Assembly: GCA_024276425.1 (NCBI GenBank)
Contig: JAJRXF010000129.1
Location: 1-63,135 of the forward strand
Length of the DNA: 63,135 nucleotides
Source of the DNA: Actinomycetes bacterium
Lineage (GTDB): Bacteria; Actinomycetota; Acidimicrobiia; Acidimicrobiales; SZUA-35
Direction: 5' to 3'
In this document: piece by piece, positions 18,121 through 28,700 of the stretch
How the letters are laid out: every line of letters begins with the position of its first letter
Numbering within the stretch: the stretch's first letter is position 1
Made by a program: the position numbers and the translations under genes
The notes under the pieces: model-generated
Database searches by the model: none
Told to the model about the DNA's origin: nothing
Seen by the model: only the letters and a program-made list of their open reading frames with translations

Positions 18121-18581
18121 TGACTCTTCCCAGTCACAGAAAATTGTGCACGTTCCGAGTCGGTGACCTCTACCTGGGAGTTGATGTTCTTGATGTTCAA
18201 GAAGTCCTCTACCACCAAGAAATCACCGAAGTCCCAGGCAGTCACGAAACCGTCTCGGGGCTGATCAACCTCCGTGGCCAAGTTGCCGCAGCCCTGGACC
18301 TACGTGTTCGGTTCAAACTTCCGGAGCGGACCGAAGGATCACAACCCGTCCACGTCGTTGTTCGATCAAACGATGAAGCAGTCAGCCTACTTGTCGACGA
18401 GATCATCGACGTCACCGACGTCGCTACCGAAGATTTCGAGGAGGCACCAGACACGGTTCCGCTCTCCACTCGGGAGCTGATTAAGGGCGCATACAAGCTT
18501 GATGATCATCTGCTCTTCACTCTTGATATCGACCGGACCGTCCAGCTAGACCCCTATTTCACCACCGAGGACCACTCATGA
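18120..18581 (+). CDS. cheW: Chemotaxis coupling protein CheW
   Basis: A 153-residue single CheW domain that links CheA to receptors at the membrane. Recognisable segments are [46 protein letters not shown] and the LLVDEIIDV strand. The ATG at 18120 overlaps the last base of the cheA stop; GTG at 18117 (GTGA overlap) is equally spaced from the GGAG at about 18105 and could be the true start. It ends in an ATGA overlap with mcp, so the three genes form one coupled unit. Confidence 0.93.
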   Translation: MTLPSHRKLCTFRVGDLYLGVDVLDVQEVLYHQEITEVPGSHETVSGLINLRGQVAAALDLRVRFKLPERTEGSQPVHVVVRSNDEAVSLLVDEIIDVTDVATEDFEEAPDTVPLSTRELIKGAYKLDDHLLFTLDIDRTVQLDPYFTTEDHS

Positions 18582-19552
18582 CATACCTAAGAAAGCTGTC
18601 CATTCCGAAACGATTCGGCGTTGCCATGGTCGTCACATTGTCGACGTTGGCCATTGCGTTTGGTTCCGCTGGTGATTTTGGCGTCCGCCACCTAACCGTG
18701 TTCATCATCCAGGTAGGCGTGATCGCGGTCGCCGCTGGTCTCGTGGTCTATTCCATTGCCTCCGATCTTCAAGACGTTGCCCACAGTCTGAGCCAAGGTG
18801 CTGACTCACTTGGCGACATCACGACTGCGATGAGCGGCGACGTTGTTCAAAACATCGAGCAAGCCGAGGTGGTTACCTCCGCCGCCAACGAGGTGTCAGA
18901 CAACGTCAATTCGATCGCCGCTGCAGTAGAAGAAATGTCCGCCTCCATTCTGGAGATCGCCGAAAATGCCGGTCGGGCTACCAGCGTCGCTAACGACGCT
19001 GTCGAATCGGCCTCCCGAACCAACGACACCGTGACCAAGCTTGGCATGTCTTCGGCCGAGATCGGCCAAGTCATTGAGGTCATTACCTCCATTGCCGAAC
19101 AAACAAACCTTCTAGCCCTGAACGCCACCATTGAGGCCGCGCGGGCGGGCGAGGCTGGCAAAGGCTTCGCTGTTGTTGCTAACGAGGTGAAGGAACTGGC
19201 CAAGCAGACCTCGGCCGCGACGGACGAAATTTCGTCCAGGATCTCCGCCATTCAAACCGACACCGACGATAGCGTTCACGCTATCGAACAGATCACTGAG
19301 GTCATTCAGGAAATCTCCCACATTCAAACCACGATCGCTGCTGCGGTAGAAGAACAGAGCGCCACCACCTCGGAGATCTCACGCAACATCGCTGACGGAG
19401 CAAACGGATCCGGCCAGATCGCGACCACGATTTCCGTACTGGCTGACGGAGCACGGGCGGTCAAAGATGGAGTCGATTCCACTGCGACGGCCACCATCTA
19501 CGTCGACGAGATCGCTCAGAAGGTTAACCTTCTGCTCGGCATCAACACCTAG
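18578..19552 (+). CDS. Short methyl-accepting chemotaxis protein without a sensor domain
   Basis: A 324-residue receptor. Two TM helices (about 12-31 and 38-60) are separated by only six residues, so there is no periplasmic ligand domain and no HAMP domain is evident. The remainder is a long coiled-coil signalling domain with the highly conserved hairpin tip: [21 protein letters not shown] then [15 protein letters not shown] (about 172-208). Possible methylation helices contain paired Glu/Gln residues such as VEEMSAS. A membrane-embedded receptor of this shape may sense membrane state or respond through another protein. It overlaps cheW by four bases and ends before a convergent cheR. Confidence 0.93.
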   Translation: MTYLRKLSIPKRFGVAMVVTLSTLAIAFGSAGDFGVRHLTVFIIQVGVIAVAAGLVVYSIASDLQDVAHSLSQGADSLGDITTAMSGDVVQNIEQAEVVTSAANEVSDNVNSIAAAVEEMSASILEIAENAGRATSVANDAVESASRTNDTVTKLGMSSAEIGQVIEVITSIAEQTNLLALNATIEAARAGEAGKGFAVVANEVKELAKQTSAATDEISSRISAIQTDTDDSVHAIEQITEVIQEISHIQTTIAAAVEEQSATTSEISRNIADGANGSGQIATTISVLADGARAVKDGVDSTATATIYVDEIAQKVNLLLGINT

Positions 19553-19585
19553 CCGAAAACCTCGAACCGAAAACCTCGAACCGAA
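19553..19585. repeat. Tandem 14-base repeat after mcp
   Basis: CCGAAAACCTCGAA is present twice without change (19553-19566, 19567-19580) and begins a third time (CCGAA). It starts directly after the mcp stop codon, in the 119-base gap between the convergent mcp and cheR genes. No stem-loop terminator is clear here. Confidence 0.6.
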
Positions 19586-19671
19586 GGTGAGTCGGTGAAA
19601 TGAAGGGCTTGTGTTCGTCCAGTTGGTACCCAGAGTTGCCCACCGGTCCAGGTGAGTTCCTTACCCAGGCC

Positions 19672-20763
19672 TTAGGAGTTGCGGTGCTCCCGCTGAGCCC
19701 TGAGCGCCTCAAGTCGTTCGATCGGAGAAAGCTCTGATTCCGACACAGTCTCAGCCGGAGCATCCGGCTCGGGCCGACGCCTGCCGCCTCGTCCAAACCA
19801 CAGGCTCGAGGAACGCTTGGTTGAAGAGGGTAATGGGTCACTCGAGCGTCGAGCCCGGGCAGTTGTATCGGAGATTGTGCCCGGCGTCGACGCCTGGGGC
19901 TTCAGGGTTGACCTGCTCAGAATACTGCCAAGCGGTGTGTTGCTACTCGAAAGGCCAAAGGCCACCAACCCATCCATTCGCACCGGCGTAAGTACATCCG
20001 GTGCTCCAACTTCACTGGCGCCAAGGAGGAGGCAGCCGGTTGAGCTCAACATGGTTGCCATGCGACGAAGTACTGCATCTCTCGTCTCGGTCGAGAAGTA
20101 GATCAGAACGTTTCGGAGCATGATCAAGTCGAAGGGGCCAAGGCCGGGGGGAAGGTTGGTCAGATTGGCCTGACGAGCCTCAACCCGGGACCTGAGTCGA
20201 TCATTGACCTGCCACTTTTCGCCTCGCTTTACAAAGTACCGATCACGCGTCTCGGCATCCATTCCACGGCTGACCTCGTAGTTCGAGAAGATCCCGGCCT
20301 TGGTTCTCGCCACCATTTCGGTGGACAAGTCGCTTGCCGCGATCTTGACATCCCAACTCGCGTCCTCCTTGCCCAGAAGTTCCGCAATGACAATGGCCAG
20401 ACTGTAGGGCTCTTGCCCGCTCGAGCATGCGGCACTCCACATTCTCAGGGTTCGCGATCCTGACCTTGTTTCGATGATCTGGGGAAGCAGCTTCTCTCTC
20501 AGCGAACTCCAGACATTTGGGTCGCGGAAGAACAGCGTTTCGTTCACCGTCATGGCATCGATGACATCGCCTTTTAGCTTCTTGTCGTACTTTCGAAGGC
20601 GGTGCACGAGCACAGTCATGCTCGGAATTCCGTGTTTCTTCATCACCGGGTCTAGCCGAGTTATCGCCAGGTATTCCTTGCCATCCTCCAGCAGGATCCC
20701 AACTTCACCATGCAAGAACTCACGTAAGAATCGATAGTCCGATGAGTTAAGTTCCACAGTCAT
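19672..20763 (-). CDS. cheR: Chemotaxis glutamate methyltransferase CheR
   Basis: SAM-dependent enzyme that methylates receptor glutamates for adaptation. The N-terminal helical domain is followed by the family motif MTVNETLFFRD (71-81), the SAM loop AACSSGQEPYS (111-121), ASDLS (143-147) and RNVLIYF (217-223). The last 85-90 residues (from about 275) are a low-complexity, basic and acidic tail without an evident fold, more than a plain CheR needs. ATG 20763 is chosen because GGAGG stands seven bases before it; the frame is open further upstream but without a ribosome site. The gene faces cheA-cheW-mcp on the other strand. No cheB partner is visible. Confidence 0.93.
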   Translation of the reverse strand: MTVELNSSDYRFLREFLHGEVGILLEDGKEYLAITRLDPVMKKHGIPSMTVLVHRLRKYDKKLKGDVIDAMTVNETLFFRDPNVWSSLREKLLPQIIETRSGSRTLRMWSAACSSGQEPYSLAIVIAELLGKEDASWDVKIAASDLSTEMVARTKAGIFSNYEVSRGMDAETRDRYFVKRGEKWQVNDRLRSRVEARQANLTNLPPGLGPFDLIMLRNVLIYFSTETRDAVLRRMATMLSSTGCLLLGASEVGAPDVLTPVRMDGLVAFGLSSSNTPLGSILSRSTLKPQASTPGTISDTTARARRSSDPLPSSTKRSSSLWFGRGGRRRPEPDAPAETVSESELSPIERLEALRAQREHRNS

Positions 20764-20780
20764 TAGTCGCCTCCGGCAAC

Positions 20781-20816
20781 CGGGGATTCGGATCGAGGCC
20801 GCTCTCCGAAACCCCG
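20781..20816 (-). promoter_or_regulatory. Strong hairpin directly upstream of the cheR ribosome site
   Basis: CGGGGATTCGGA (20781-20792) pairs with TCCGAAACCCCG (20805-20816), 11 of 12 positions with one A-A mismatch, around a 12-base loop. It lies 17 bases before the cheR ATG, just before the GGAGG. It may be a terminator for the CPBP gene 160 bases upstream, or a leader structure that affects cheR translation. Confidence 0.45.
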
Positions 20817-20977
20817 AACAAGGACCGCAACAGCGAGCGGCTCGAACATGGTCATGGCTGTCGAGTTGGTTCACAAAACCAACAAGTCGGGAGTATCACA
20901 GTTGCAGTCTCGGTCACGAGTGGGTTCGCATAAGCAGCGACAAACACCCACCAGCAACGGCGATGCTCCACCAGAAA

Positions 20978-21745
20978 CTACGAATACTCCCAGGGTTTGA
21001 GCAATACGATGAGGGTTGCCGCGTTAAATCCGACGTGGAACATCCATGAAGGTCCCAACCGGCCACTGCGAATCCGAAGCCCAGCGGCGATGAGCCCAAA
21101 GAGGAATAGCCCGGGGAGACTAACGGGCTGGAGATGGATCAGGGCAAACAGACCGCTAGTCAACAGAACCGAGGTCCAGTCACCAAAGTGAAAGCGTAAG
21201 GCGCTCAACAACAGACCTCGATAAAACAGTTCCTCTACCGCTGGTGCAATCACCACCACCATCAAGGTCAGGAGGACGACATCTGTCGGAGTATTGACTC
21301 GGTCCGTCAACGAGCGCGCGACCTCACCCGGATCATCCTTGATAACCCAACGAAGGAGTGGCCAGTACAGAACTGGTAGAAGAACAAGTTGTGTCGCTGC
21401 GCCGATAACGAGGGCCCAACCGTCGACTAGTCGAAGTTCGGCCCCGTAGTCAGCCAGGGGCCCGCGCCCCCGAACCCGCGAAGTAATTAGCGGACCAACC
21501 CCATACCCAAGCCATAGCCCAGTGGTGGCAAGGAAAAGAAGGGGCACCGTCGCTGTTTGCAGCGGCTTACCCGACACCGTAGCGACCAACGCGCCCGTGA
21601 CCAGGCCGCCGAACTGAGCCACCAAAAACCATCCACCAACATCCTGGAGTCCCCAGCGACGAAAGGGGGAGGGAGGATGTAGGGGGCCTTTCGTCACCCA
21701 GTTGACGATAGCCACCAAGAAGTCGGCCGCCGCAGCGGCATCCAA
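20978..21745 (-). CDS. CPBP family intramembrane metalloprotease
   Basis: A membrane protein of about 255 residues with the Abi/CPBP (Rce1-like) motifs in its C-terminal half: EELFYRG (paired glutamates), FALIHLQ (histidine) and HVGFN (histidine and asparagine), which form the putative metal site within the bilayer. Seven or so hydrophobic segments are visible. Members act on prenylated proteins, bacteriocins or unknown substrates. The start is uncertain: 21745 is a TTG, and GTG 21697 would give a shorter polar N-terminus (MTKGPLHPP). It is divergent from ftsH with only about 50-100 bases between. Confidence 0.85.
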   Translation of the reverse strand: MDAAAAADFLVAIVNWVTKGPLHPPSPFRRWGLQDVGGWFLVAQFGGLVTGALVATVSGKPLQTATVPLLFLATTGLWLGYGVGPLITSRVRGRGPLADYGAELRLVDGWALVIGAATQLVLLPVLYWPLLRWVIKDDPGEVARSLTDRVNTPTDVVLLTLMVVVIAPAVEELFYRGLLLSALRFHFGDWTSVLLTSGLFALIHLQPVSLPGLFLFGLIAAGLRIRSGRLGPSWMFHVGFNAATLIVLLKPWEYS

Positions 21746-21764
21746 GACGGAGCCCCAGCGAAGG

Positions 21765-21791
21765 TTGGATCGCCGTCACAGCGCCTAGCAT
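21765..21791 (+). promoter_or_regulatory. Possible promoter for a leaderless ftsH mRNA
   Basis: TTGGAT (21765-21770) and TAGCAT (21786-21791) are separated by 15 bases, and TAGCAT ends six bases before the ftsH ATG. No Shine-Dalgarno is present before that ATG. This arrangement fits a leaderless transcript starting at or next to the A of ATG, which is common in actinobacteria. The spacer is shorter than ideal. Confidence 0.35.
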
Positions 21792-21797
21792 TAAGCT

Positions 21798-23702
21798 ATG
21801 TCTGTTAACGGCTCTCCTCCTCCACCCCCGCCAGATGGTCGGAACCCGAAGCTTCCGGGCAAGTCTGACGGAGCATGGCCGCGCTGGTCCGCCTGGATTG
21901 TCGTCGGTCTCATTATCACCCTTCTCATTGCTGGTCAGAGCTTTGGCCAAAAGCCCAAGGATGAGATCTCCTACACCGAGTTCCTCGAGAGCGTTCGTGC
22001 CGGTGAGGTCGAGTCACTTGAGTTCGACAACGGCTCCTACGAGATCGCCTTTACCCTCAAGTCTGGAGAAGAACAGCAGACGGTCGGGCTACGTGATTTC
22101 AGCGAAGCCGACCGGGATCTCTTCCGTGACCAAGGAGTGGATCTCAAGCCGGTGACCCGTACGCCAGGGCTGATCGCCTCACTCTTGCCAATTTTCCTGC
22201 CATTCATGATTGTTATCGGCTTCTTCTGGTGGATGGCGCGCCGCCAGCAGTCGCAAATGGGCGGCATTATGTCCATTGGCCGGTCCAAGGCCAAGACCTA
22301 TTCCACCGAGCGCCCAGGAACAACCTTTTCCGACGTGGCTGGTTACGCCAACGTGAAGAAGGAGGTCACCGAGGTCATCGACTTCTTGAAGGACCCAACC
22401 AAGTTTGCCGAAGTCGGCGCCAGGATTCCCAAGGGCGTGCTGCTCGTCGGCCCTCCCGGAACCGGTAAGACCCTGATTGCCCGCGCCGTCGCGGGAGAGG
22501 CCGGTGTCCCCTTCCTTTCGGTAACCGGCTCTGACTTCATGGAAATGTTTGTCGGCGTGGGAGCTAGCCGCGTACGTGACCTCTTCAACGAGGCCCGAAA
22601 GATGGGGCGAGCCATCATCTTCATTGATGAGATCGATTCCATCGGTCGCAAACGTGGTGCCGGGCTCGGCGGCGGACACGATGAACGCGAGCAAACTCTC
22701 AACCAAATGCTGGCCGAGATGGATGGGTTCGAGGCAACGGTCGGCATCGTCATGATTGCGGCCACCAACCGACCAGATATTCTTGATCCCGCACTTTTGC
22801 GGCCAGGACGATTCGACCGCCAGGTCGTTGTTCCGCTCCCAGAACTCAACGACCGCAAAGAGATCCTCAACGTTCACATAAAGCACAAACGAATGGCCGA
22901 TGACGTTGATGTTGAGGTCATCGCGCGGGGTACTCCTGGCATGTCTGGAGCCGACCTCGCCAACCTGGTAAACGAGGCCGCTCTATTCGCTGTTCGCGGC
23001 GGGGAAAAGCAGGTAACTGCAGCCCACTTTGACCAGGCCCGGGACCGGGTACTCATGGGGGTCAAACGAGACTCCATGGTGCTCAGCGAACAAGAGCGCG
23101 AGGCCGTGGCCTATCACGAGGCTGGCCATGCCCTTTGCGCCGCCCTGTTGCCCAACGCCGACCCTCTTCATAAGGTCACCATTATTCCCAGTGGAATGGC
23201 TCTCGGCGTCACCATGCAGCTCCCCGAGGTCGAGCGTCACATTTATCGTCGTGACTATATTGAGGACCGACTTGTTGTCATGCTGGGTGGCCGCATGGCC
23301 GAAGAGCTTATTTTTGATATGTCATCAACCGGAGCCTCCGATGACCTGATTAAGGCAACCGAGACCGCGACCAAAATGGTCAAGGAATGGGGAATGAGCG
23401 AGAAGGTCGGCCCGATGGCCTGGGGCGGAAGTGGCCAAGTTTTCTTAGGAGACAGCATGATGGAGAGCCGAGAGTTCTCCGACGAAACGGCTCGGGTCAT
23501 CGACGAAGAGATCCAGAAGATCCTCATGACCATGGAGGACCGCTGCCGGTCAACTTTGTCGGCAAACCGCTCCGCCTTGGACCTGATCGCACGGAATCTT
23601 CTTGAGCACGAGACCGTGAGTGGCAAAGAGGTCGATCACCTCATCGAAATCGCCAAAACCGCTCCGGCTACCGGTTCGGTCAACCCAGTGACTGCTGGCT
23701 GA
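21798..23702 (+). CDS. ftsH: ATP-dependent zinc metalloprotease FtsH
   Basis: A 634-residue membrane-anchored AAA+ protease that degrades misfolded membrane and some soluble proteins. After a proline-rich N-terminus there are TM1 (about 32-47), an extracytoplasmic domain ([19 protein letters not shown]), and TM2 (about 125-146). The AAA module has Walker A GPPGTGKT (218-225), Walker B IIFIDEID (273-280), pore segment MFVG and the second region of homology [20 protein letters not shown]. The zinc site HEAGH is at 440-444. The C-terminal tail is short. It lies next to the chemosensory genes and convergent with the thioredoxin-like gene. Confidence 0.97.
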   Translation: MSVNGSPPPPPPDGRNPKLPGKSDGAWPRWSAWIVVGLIITLLIAGQSFGQKPKDEISYTEFLESVRAGEVESLEFDNGSYEIAFTLKSGEEQQTVGLRDFSEADRDLFRDQGVDLKPVTRTPGLIASLLPIFLPFMIVIGFFWWMARRQQSQMGGIMSIGRSKAKTYSTERPGTTFSDVAGYANVKKEVTEVIDFLKDPTKFAEVGARIPKGVLLVGPPGTGKTLIARAVAGEAGVPFLSVTGSDFMEMFVGVGASRVRDLFNEARKMGRAIIFIDEIDSIGRKRGAGLGGGHDEREQTLNQMLAEMDGFEATVGIVMIAATNRPDILDPALLRPGRFDRQVVVPLPELNDRKEILNVHIKHKRMADDVDVEVIARGTPGMSGADLANLVNEAALFAVRGGEKQVTAAHFDQARDRVLMGVKRDSMVLSEQEREAVAYHEAGHALCAALLPNADPLHKVTIIPSGMALGVTMQLPEVERHIYRRDYIEDRLVVMLGGRMAEELIFDMSSTGASDDLIKATETATKMVKEWGMSEKVGPMAWGGSGQVFLGDSMMESREFSDETARVIDEEIQKILMTMEDRCRSTLSANRSALDLIARNLLEHETVSGKEVDHLIEIAKTAPATGSVNPVTAG

Positions 23703-23706
23703 CCTA

Positions 23707-24114
23707 TCACTCGCCAAGATGGGCTAACAAATCGGGCTCAGAAATCGGACCGAAGAATGACCTCTCCACGATTCCCTCAGTACCGATAATGAGGGTTGTC
23801 GGCACGCCGTCGATCTTGTAGCGCTTGTGGAGTTCCGCGTTGTCTTGAACCTCGACCCGCTGCACCCGAACGTCGGCTGAGGCAAGGCCACCAACCGTTT
23901 TCCATACCTGGGCGCAACCATCACAGGTGGTGGAAGAAAAAACCACCACCAGCTTGGTTTCCGTCCCGTTGGCACTCCCGAAGTCGGCCAGATCGACCTG
24001 GCCTGGTGCGCGGTAGGAGGGAGCAGAGGGGGCCTCGGGCCGTCGTCTTCGCAACAACAGCGAGACAACTACAGCCAAGACCGTCAACACGATCAGAACT
24101 CCAAGGCGTTCCAT
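23707..24114 (-). CDS. Membrane-anchored thioredoxin-like protein
   Basis: A 135-residue protein with an N-terminal TM anchor (residues about 4-21) followed by an RRRR stop-transfer signal and a thioredoxin fold. The active site is CDGC (64-67) and the cis-proline loop is DGVPTTLII. The arginines after the TM suggest the fold may face the cytoplasm, though many TlpA-like relatives face outward; topology is not settled. It may reduce or oxidise disulfides of membrane partners. It ends four bases after the ftsH stop (convergent) and starts 11 bases after the DUF5719 gene, so it is probably co-transcribed with that gene. Confidence 0.85.
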   Translation of the reverse strand: MERLGVLIVLTVLAVVVSLLLRRRRPEAPSAPSYRAPGQVDLADFGSANGTETKLVVVFSSTTCDGCAQVWKTVGGLASADVRVQRVEVQDNAELHKRYKIDGVPTTLIIGTEGIVERSFFGPISEPDLLAHLGE

Positions 24115-24125
24115 CAAACAACTCC

Positions 24126-25718
24126 CTAATCAGATGCGGGCCGCAGCGGCACCGCGCTCATCACGTCGTGGCGCTGTCCTGGAATGATCACCTGAGCCTC
24201 GACGACGATCGGTGCATCCGAGGTGATAAGGATCGGGGCCGCTCCGGCCGCAGAAACCAGCGGCAACACAACCCGTCCATCGGCGGCGACCACTGCTCGA
24301 ACTGGCGGCTGCCACTCCCCCGCCACCAATAGTCGGGCCTGAACCGATGCTTGGCTCTCTCCCGCAGATAGGACCAAAGCAGTGCCTCCATCGGGCGCCA
24401 GGGTTACCCAAGGGACAACCCAACGTGTAGCTGGCCCTTCTACTCCCCTATTCATCGCCACCCCACGATCGGGAATTGGTTGAAGGAGAATGGTCTCCGA
24501 TGCGCCAATTGGCGCCTCATCAATCGGAGCCTCACTACTCCCGCCATCCTGACGAAGGGACGCCTCAGAACGACGCGGTTCTTCTTTTACCTTGGCATTG
24601 TCCCCACCAGCTCCAATAAGCGTCTCATCCAATGATGGACTCAGGTGCCATCGTTCCGCCACGACCGAAACACCATTGGCGGAAACAATCTGAACCCCAA
24701 GCTCATAGGGGAGAAGCAATCCGATCTCCTCGGCTATTTGGTCTAGGTCAACCAGAACCGTCCGACCGGGACCAATGGTTAGCTCTCTTGGAAGCAGTCC
24801 ATAAGAGAGACGGTCTGCGGGGTCGGTGGGATTGAGGAACAGGTCGATCTCCGCCACCTCCTCGGAAACATTGCTAATAGCCAACTTATTGTTGCCGAAG
24901 TCGCTCACGAGGCCAGAGAGGAAGTTCCACTCAGTTGAGGGGCTGGGTGCCCCCAACTGAAGGCTTGCCCCAATCGGCCCAAGCGCCCCATCGAAGGTTT
25001 GCAGTCTCTCAACGACGAGACCCCCCTGGACCGTTCGGATCTCGGCCGAGACCACCTGTTCGCGAGCAACGAAATCGGTGACGTCGATAAGCAGCGTTGA
25101 TCGAGGATTCACGACCTTGGCATCCAGATCTTGGGGAACTCGAACTCGGGTCTCTGTGCGGAATGTTGCCTGAAAGACAATGGCGTTGAGCGAGGGATTC
25201 ATGAGAGCCAGGTAGTAGCGCGCGTCTCTGGTGGTGATACCGCCACCAAAAAACCAGGTGTCCGACGTTGCCGTCGAACAAGGTGCCTCAGCCACACCCG
25301 ATGCCGTCTCAACTCGATGCCCGACAACTCCTTCACCACCGGTCATCTCAATGACAGCGCCGACGGAGTACCCCTGAGCCAATGAAGCCAGGTCAATCGC
25401 CTCCGTCGTCCGGGGAGCGAGCTCCAAGCGAAGCCCAGAGCCAGCCCCCAACTCGGTCAACGTCTCCACCGTTACGAACGATGCTTCATCACCCGTGTTG
25501 GTCACATATACCGTGTGTGAGGCATATCCACCCTCAATGGTAGAACCGACCGGACAATACCAGTCGGTGGACAAGGCATCCTTTGGGGCAAGCAGCGGGG
25601 TGAGGATCGGGCTCTGCAACTCTGGTTCGGCGATGGTGACACTGCGTTCGACCCGGTCATAGAGAGCACCAGCCAAAAGTGAACCTAGGAGCAAGGCAAC
25701 GGTGGTCCATCGGATCAC
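24126..25718 (-). CDS. DUF5719 family secreted or anchored protein
   Basis: A 530-residue protein with an N-terminal signal-anchor (TTVALLLGSLLAGALYD). The rest is beta-rich and extracytoplasmic, with repeated segments of the type VYVTNTGDEASFVTVETL, ALMNPSLNAIVFQATF and LAISNVSEEVAEIDLFLN. These look like successive Ig-like or jelly-roll units. Two cysteines (WYCPVG, APCST) could form a disulfide. DUF5719 genes usually stand next to a very large GT2/membrane protein in actinobacteria, as here, where the two overlap by four bases. A role in cell-surface glycan assembly is likely from context; the molecular function is unknown. Confidence 0.82.
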   Translation of the reverse strand: MIRWTTVALLLGSLLAGALYDRVERSVTIAEPELQSPILTPLLAPKDALSTDWYCPVGSTIEGGYASHTVYVTNTGDEASFVTVETLTELGAGSGLRLELAPRTTEAIDLASLAQGYSVGAVIEMTGGEGVVGHRVETASGVAEAPCSTATSDTWFFGGGITTRDARYYLALMNPSLNAIVFQATFRTETRVRVPQDLDAKVVNPRSTLLIDVTDFVAREQVVSAEIRTVQGGLVVERLQTFDGALGPIGASLQLGAPSPSTEWNFLSGLVSDFGNNKLAISNVSEEVAEIDLFLNPTDPADRLSYGLLPRELTIGPGRTVLVDLDQIAEEIGLLLPYELGVQIVSANGVSVVAERWHLSPSLDETLIGAGGDNAKVKEEPRRSEASLRQDGGSSEAPIDEAPIGASETILLQPIPDRGVAMNRGVEGPATRWVVPWVTLAPDGGTALVLSAGESQASVQARLLVAGEWQPPVRAVVAADGRVVLPLVSAAGAAPILITSDAPIVVEAQVIIPGQRHDVMSAVPLRPASD

Positions 25719-28700
25719 GAGATCGCCCGCCGTGACTGCGCTAGAAGGTACGCCAGGACCACCAAAGCGAATTGGACGAGCAGACCAAGACGACGGTAGC
25801 CACTATCCTGGTAGCTCACGTCAACGGCCATCAAGGATGAGCCCGGGTTCGGTTCGACCATCAGCATGCCTCCCCGCGTAATGGAGGAATTGGACGTCTC
25901 ATCATTTGAGTCCCACCCTGAGCCATTCACAGCCAGCCAGAGATTGTCTACGTCAAGCCCTGTGCCCTGCCACCGGCCCGGTGAGGTCATCTGAACTTCG
26001 ACCCTCTGCCCCGCCGTCAAATCGACCCGGAGCTGGTCCTCAGGGTCCGGACCAATTTCATCCAATCCCTGCAAACTGACGACCGGGCCAGCGGATGAGC
26101 CATTGCGGTAGACGATGAGAGCCGGAATTCCCCCCGTGAGTCGCTCCAAGTCCAGTTGACTCTGGAGCGCGGCAACCACACCTGTGGCTGGCTCATTGTC
26201 CGAATGAAAGCTCCTACCCTCATAGGGGGGCGGAGCAAGCTGGGTCATCACGATGACATAGTCGATTCCATACATCCCAAGAAGTCGACCAAGGCGAACC
26301 GTCTCGCCCCGCGCCGCTAAATCTAGGCGCTGACCCACCTCAGACATCGCTCCGTAGGAAGCAGGAGAATATTGCTGAAGAACACTGGGGCGCGCCCCCT
26401 CGGTCACGGCAAAGTGCACGCCTCCGGCAGACTCCAGGGTTGTCATCGGAGCAATCGCTGGACTAGCAAGCCAGAGGACTCTGGTCGCACCGACATTCTG
26501 ATCTTCCAATTGGACGGTGAAGGCACCAAAGTCATGGGTCGGAAGACCCCAACGACCATCGAGTGAAGAGTTGATCCCCAGAAGGGAGAAGGCAGCCAAG
26601 CCAATGACACCCGCGACCACCCCAAGCTGGCGCCATCCAAACTGATGAGTTCGAAGATCCACTTCGACAGAACGAGCGCCCACGCCCACAGCCAGCGCCA
26701 ACCCCGCGGCCGACAACACCAGAAGTAGCTCGGGGGCCGGAAGAGCCACTGGCAAAATTCCCCGCCGTTCCAACCACAGTCCGAACCAGAAGGCCAAAGC
26801 GAGTACCCAACCTGTCACACCAATGTCAAACCGCCGCCCTCGACCAATAATGAGGGCCACCCCGGCAGCCACAAGAAGGCCAAGCGAGAGTCGCGAAGGG
26901 TCACCATCTGGTGCGAATCGAACAAGATCAGCCAACGAGTCGAATCTCGCGATTGAGGAAGGCTGCCCGACAAGCCATGCCCAACTAAGTCGAGAGAGAA
27001 GATCCACCGACCAAGGTAGATGCAGGGTAACGGGAACAACAACGACAACTGCTGCCCCAAGTGCCAGTCGGACTAGACCCTCCACCCTGGCCACAATCAG
27101 CGAGGCGATCCCAATGGCTAGAACACTGAGGACTGCAATCGGGACAATGGTTGGCACGAAGGTTGCAACCGCTGCCACCAATAGGCCGAGTCGAAGTAGT
27201 CGTACCGGAAGGTCCCGGTCGACCACGCCAGGTCCCGCCGGTCCACCGCGGCGACCGAAGGGCGCCATTCCTTGAACCCGAAGAATCGAACCAATGAGGG
27301 CTGGAGCGGTGGCGAATAGGACCAACCCGTCCCATCGGCCCGTGGAAAAGGCCAGGGGCATGACTGGATTGAACACATAGGCCGTTGCCGCCACCGAACT
27401 GGCCCGGACACTGTCAAAGGGGTGCACGAGGCGCCACATTCCCACCACACCAAATGCGAGCGGTCCAAAGATCACGAGCCAGTCCACGAGGCTGGGTGCC
27501 CAGAAAAAAAGCGCTTTAAGCACGCCAAAAACCAGAAAAGCTGTGGGAGCATTGCCAGGTCCACCAAGTCCGGCGCTTCTCCAGCCTCCAGTCCATTCCT
27601 TCAGTAGAGTTCCCGTCGAAGGCAGAAACGGTATCTGCCCCACGTTCACAAGCCCGCGGTCAAGCAGGTTCCGGCTTCCAAACACGATGATCACGGACAG
27701 GGCCACCGCCAGCACAATCCCATCTCGGTCGGCCTTTGAGTCCTGGGCCTTCAATGATCGGCGAACCGATCCGACCAGGCCCACAAGGCGATCCTGCCGA
27801 GCGCCGAACTGATGTCGAAAGAAGCCACTGATCCTGGCTGAGCCGCCGATCTGAAGTCTGCGGACCTCGTTGTCGGGGACCTTTCGAAACTCCTTAACCG
27901 ACGCCCTCCGATCCCTAATCTCATCGATACGTGAGGCATTCCAACTCAAGGCAGAAATGGCACCGGCGGCCTGATGTCGCCGTCCGGTGAGAAGGCAATA
28001 CAGGGCCTCGGCAAGCAGAAGAAGGACAGCCAGAGGCAGATAGACCAACAGGCTAGGGCCACTAGAGACCACGAGCAGTGTTCGAAGTCGGTGGCGACTG
28101 ATGAGTCGCCGACGATCATCCTCGGTCCCGAACTCTTCGTGGTCATCAAGATGACGAGCCCGAGCAGAAGGAACAGCGAGTACTCGGGCACCAGCGATGT
28201 GGGCTCTCCAGCAAAAGTCTAGATCCTCGCCAAGCGACGGAATGACGGGATCAAACCCCCCAAGCGCCTCGAAGAGGTCGGCCCGCACCAACTGCACCCC
28301 GCTTGGGGCCACAAAAACATCTCGAACCGAATCATATTGTTCCTGATCGAACTCATCTGGGGCGACCAGATCGATCTGGACCCCAAACCGGTCCGAAGAG
28401 CGACCAATTTGTTGGAGGCGACGACGATCGTTCCATTGCACGACCTTGGGGCTAACAACCCCAGCATTGGAGCGGTATAGCTCCTCCACCAGCGCCGATG
28501 TGCAGCGGGCGTCCAAGGAGATGTCATCATGGCAAAACAGGAGAAAGGCCGCACCGGAAATCAAGGTGATCGCTTGATTTGCCGCGGCAGAGAAACCCGG
28601 AGCACCCGTGACTCGATGGATGTAGGCATCGGGCAAGATCTCGGCCACCTGATCGGCGATTTCTTCACCGTCCGCTGCATCTACCACCAGAACCGACAGA

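Noticed and set aside
22179-22886. Long minus-strand open frame inside ftsH
   Set aside because: Antisense shadow of the conserved AAA domain; no recognisable protein features.
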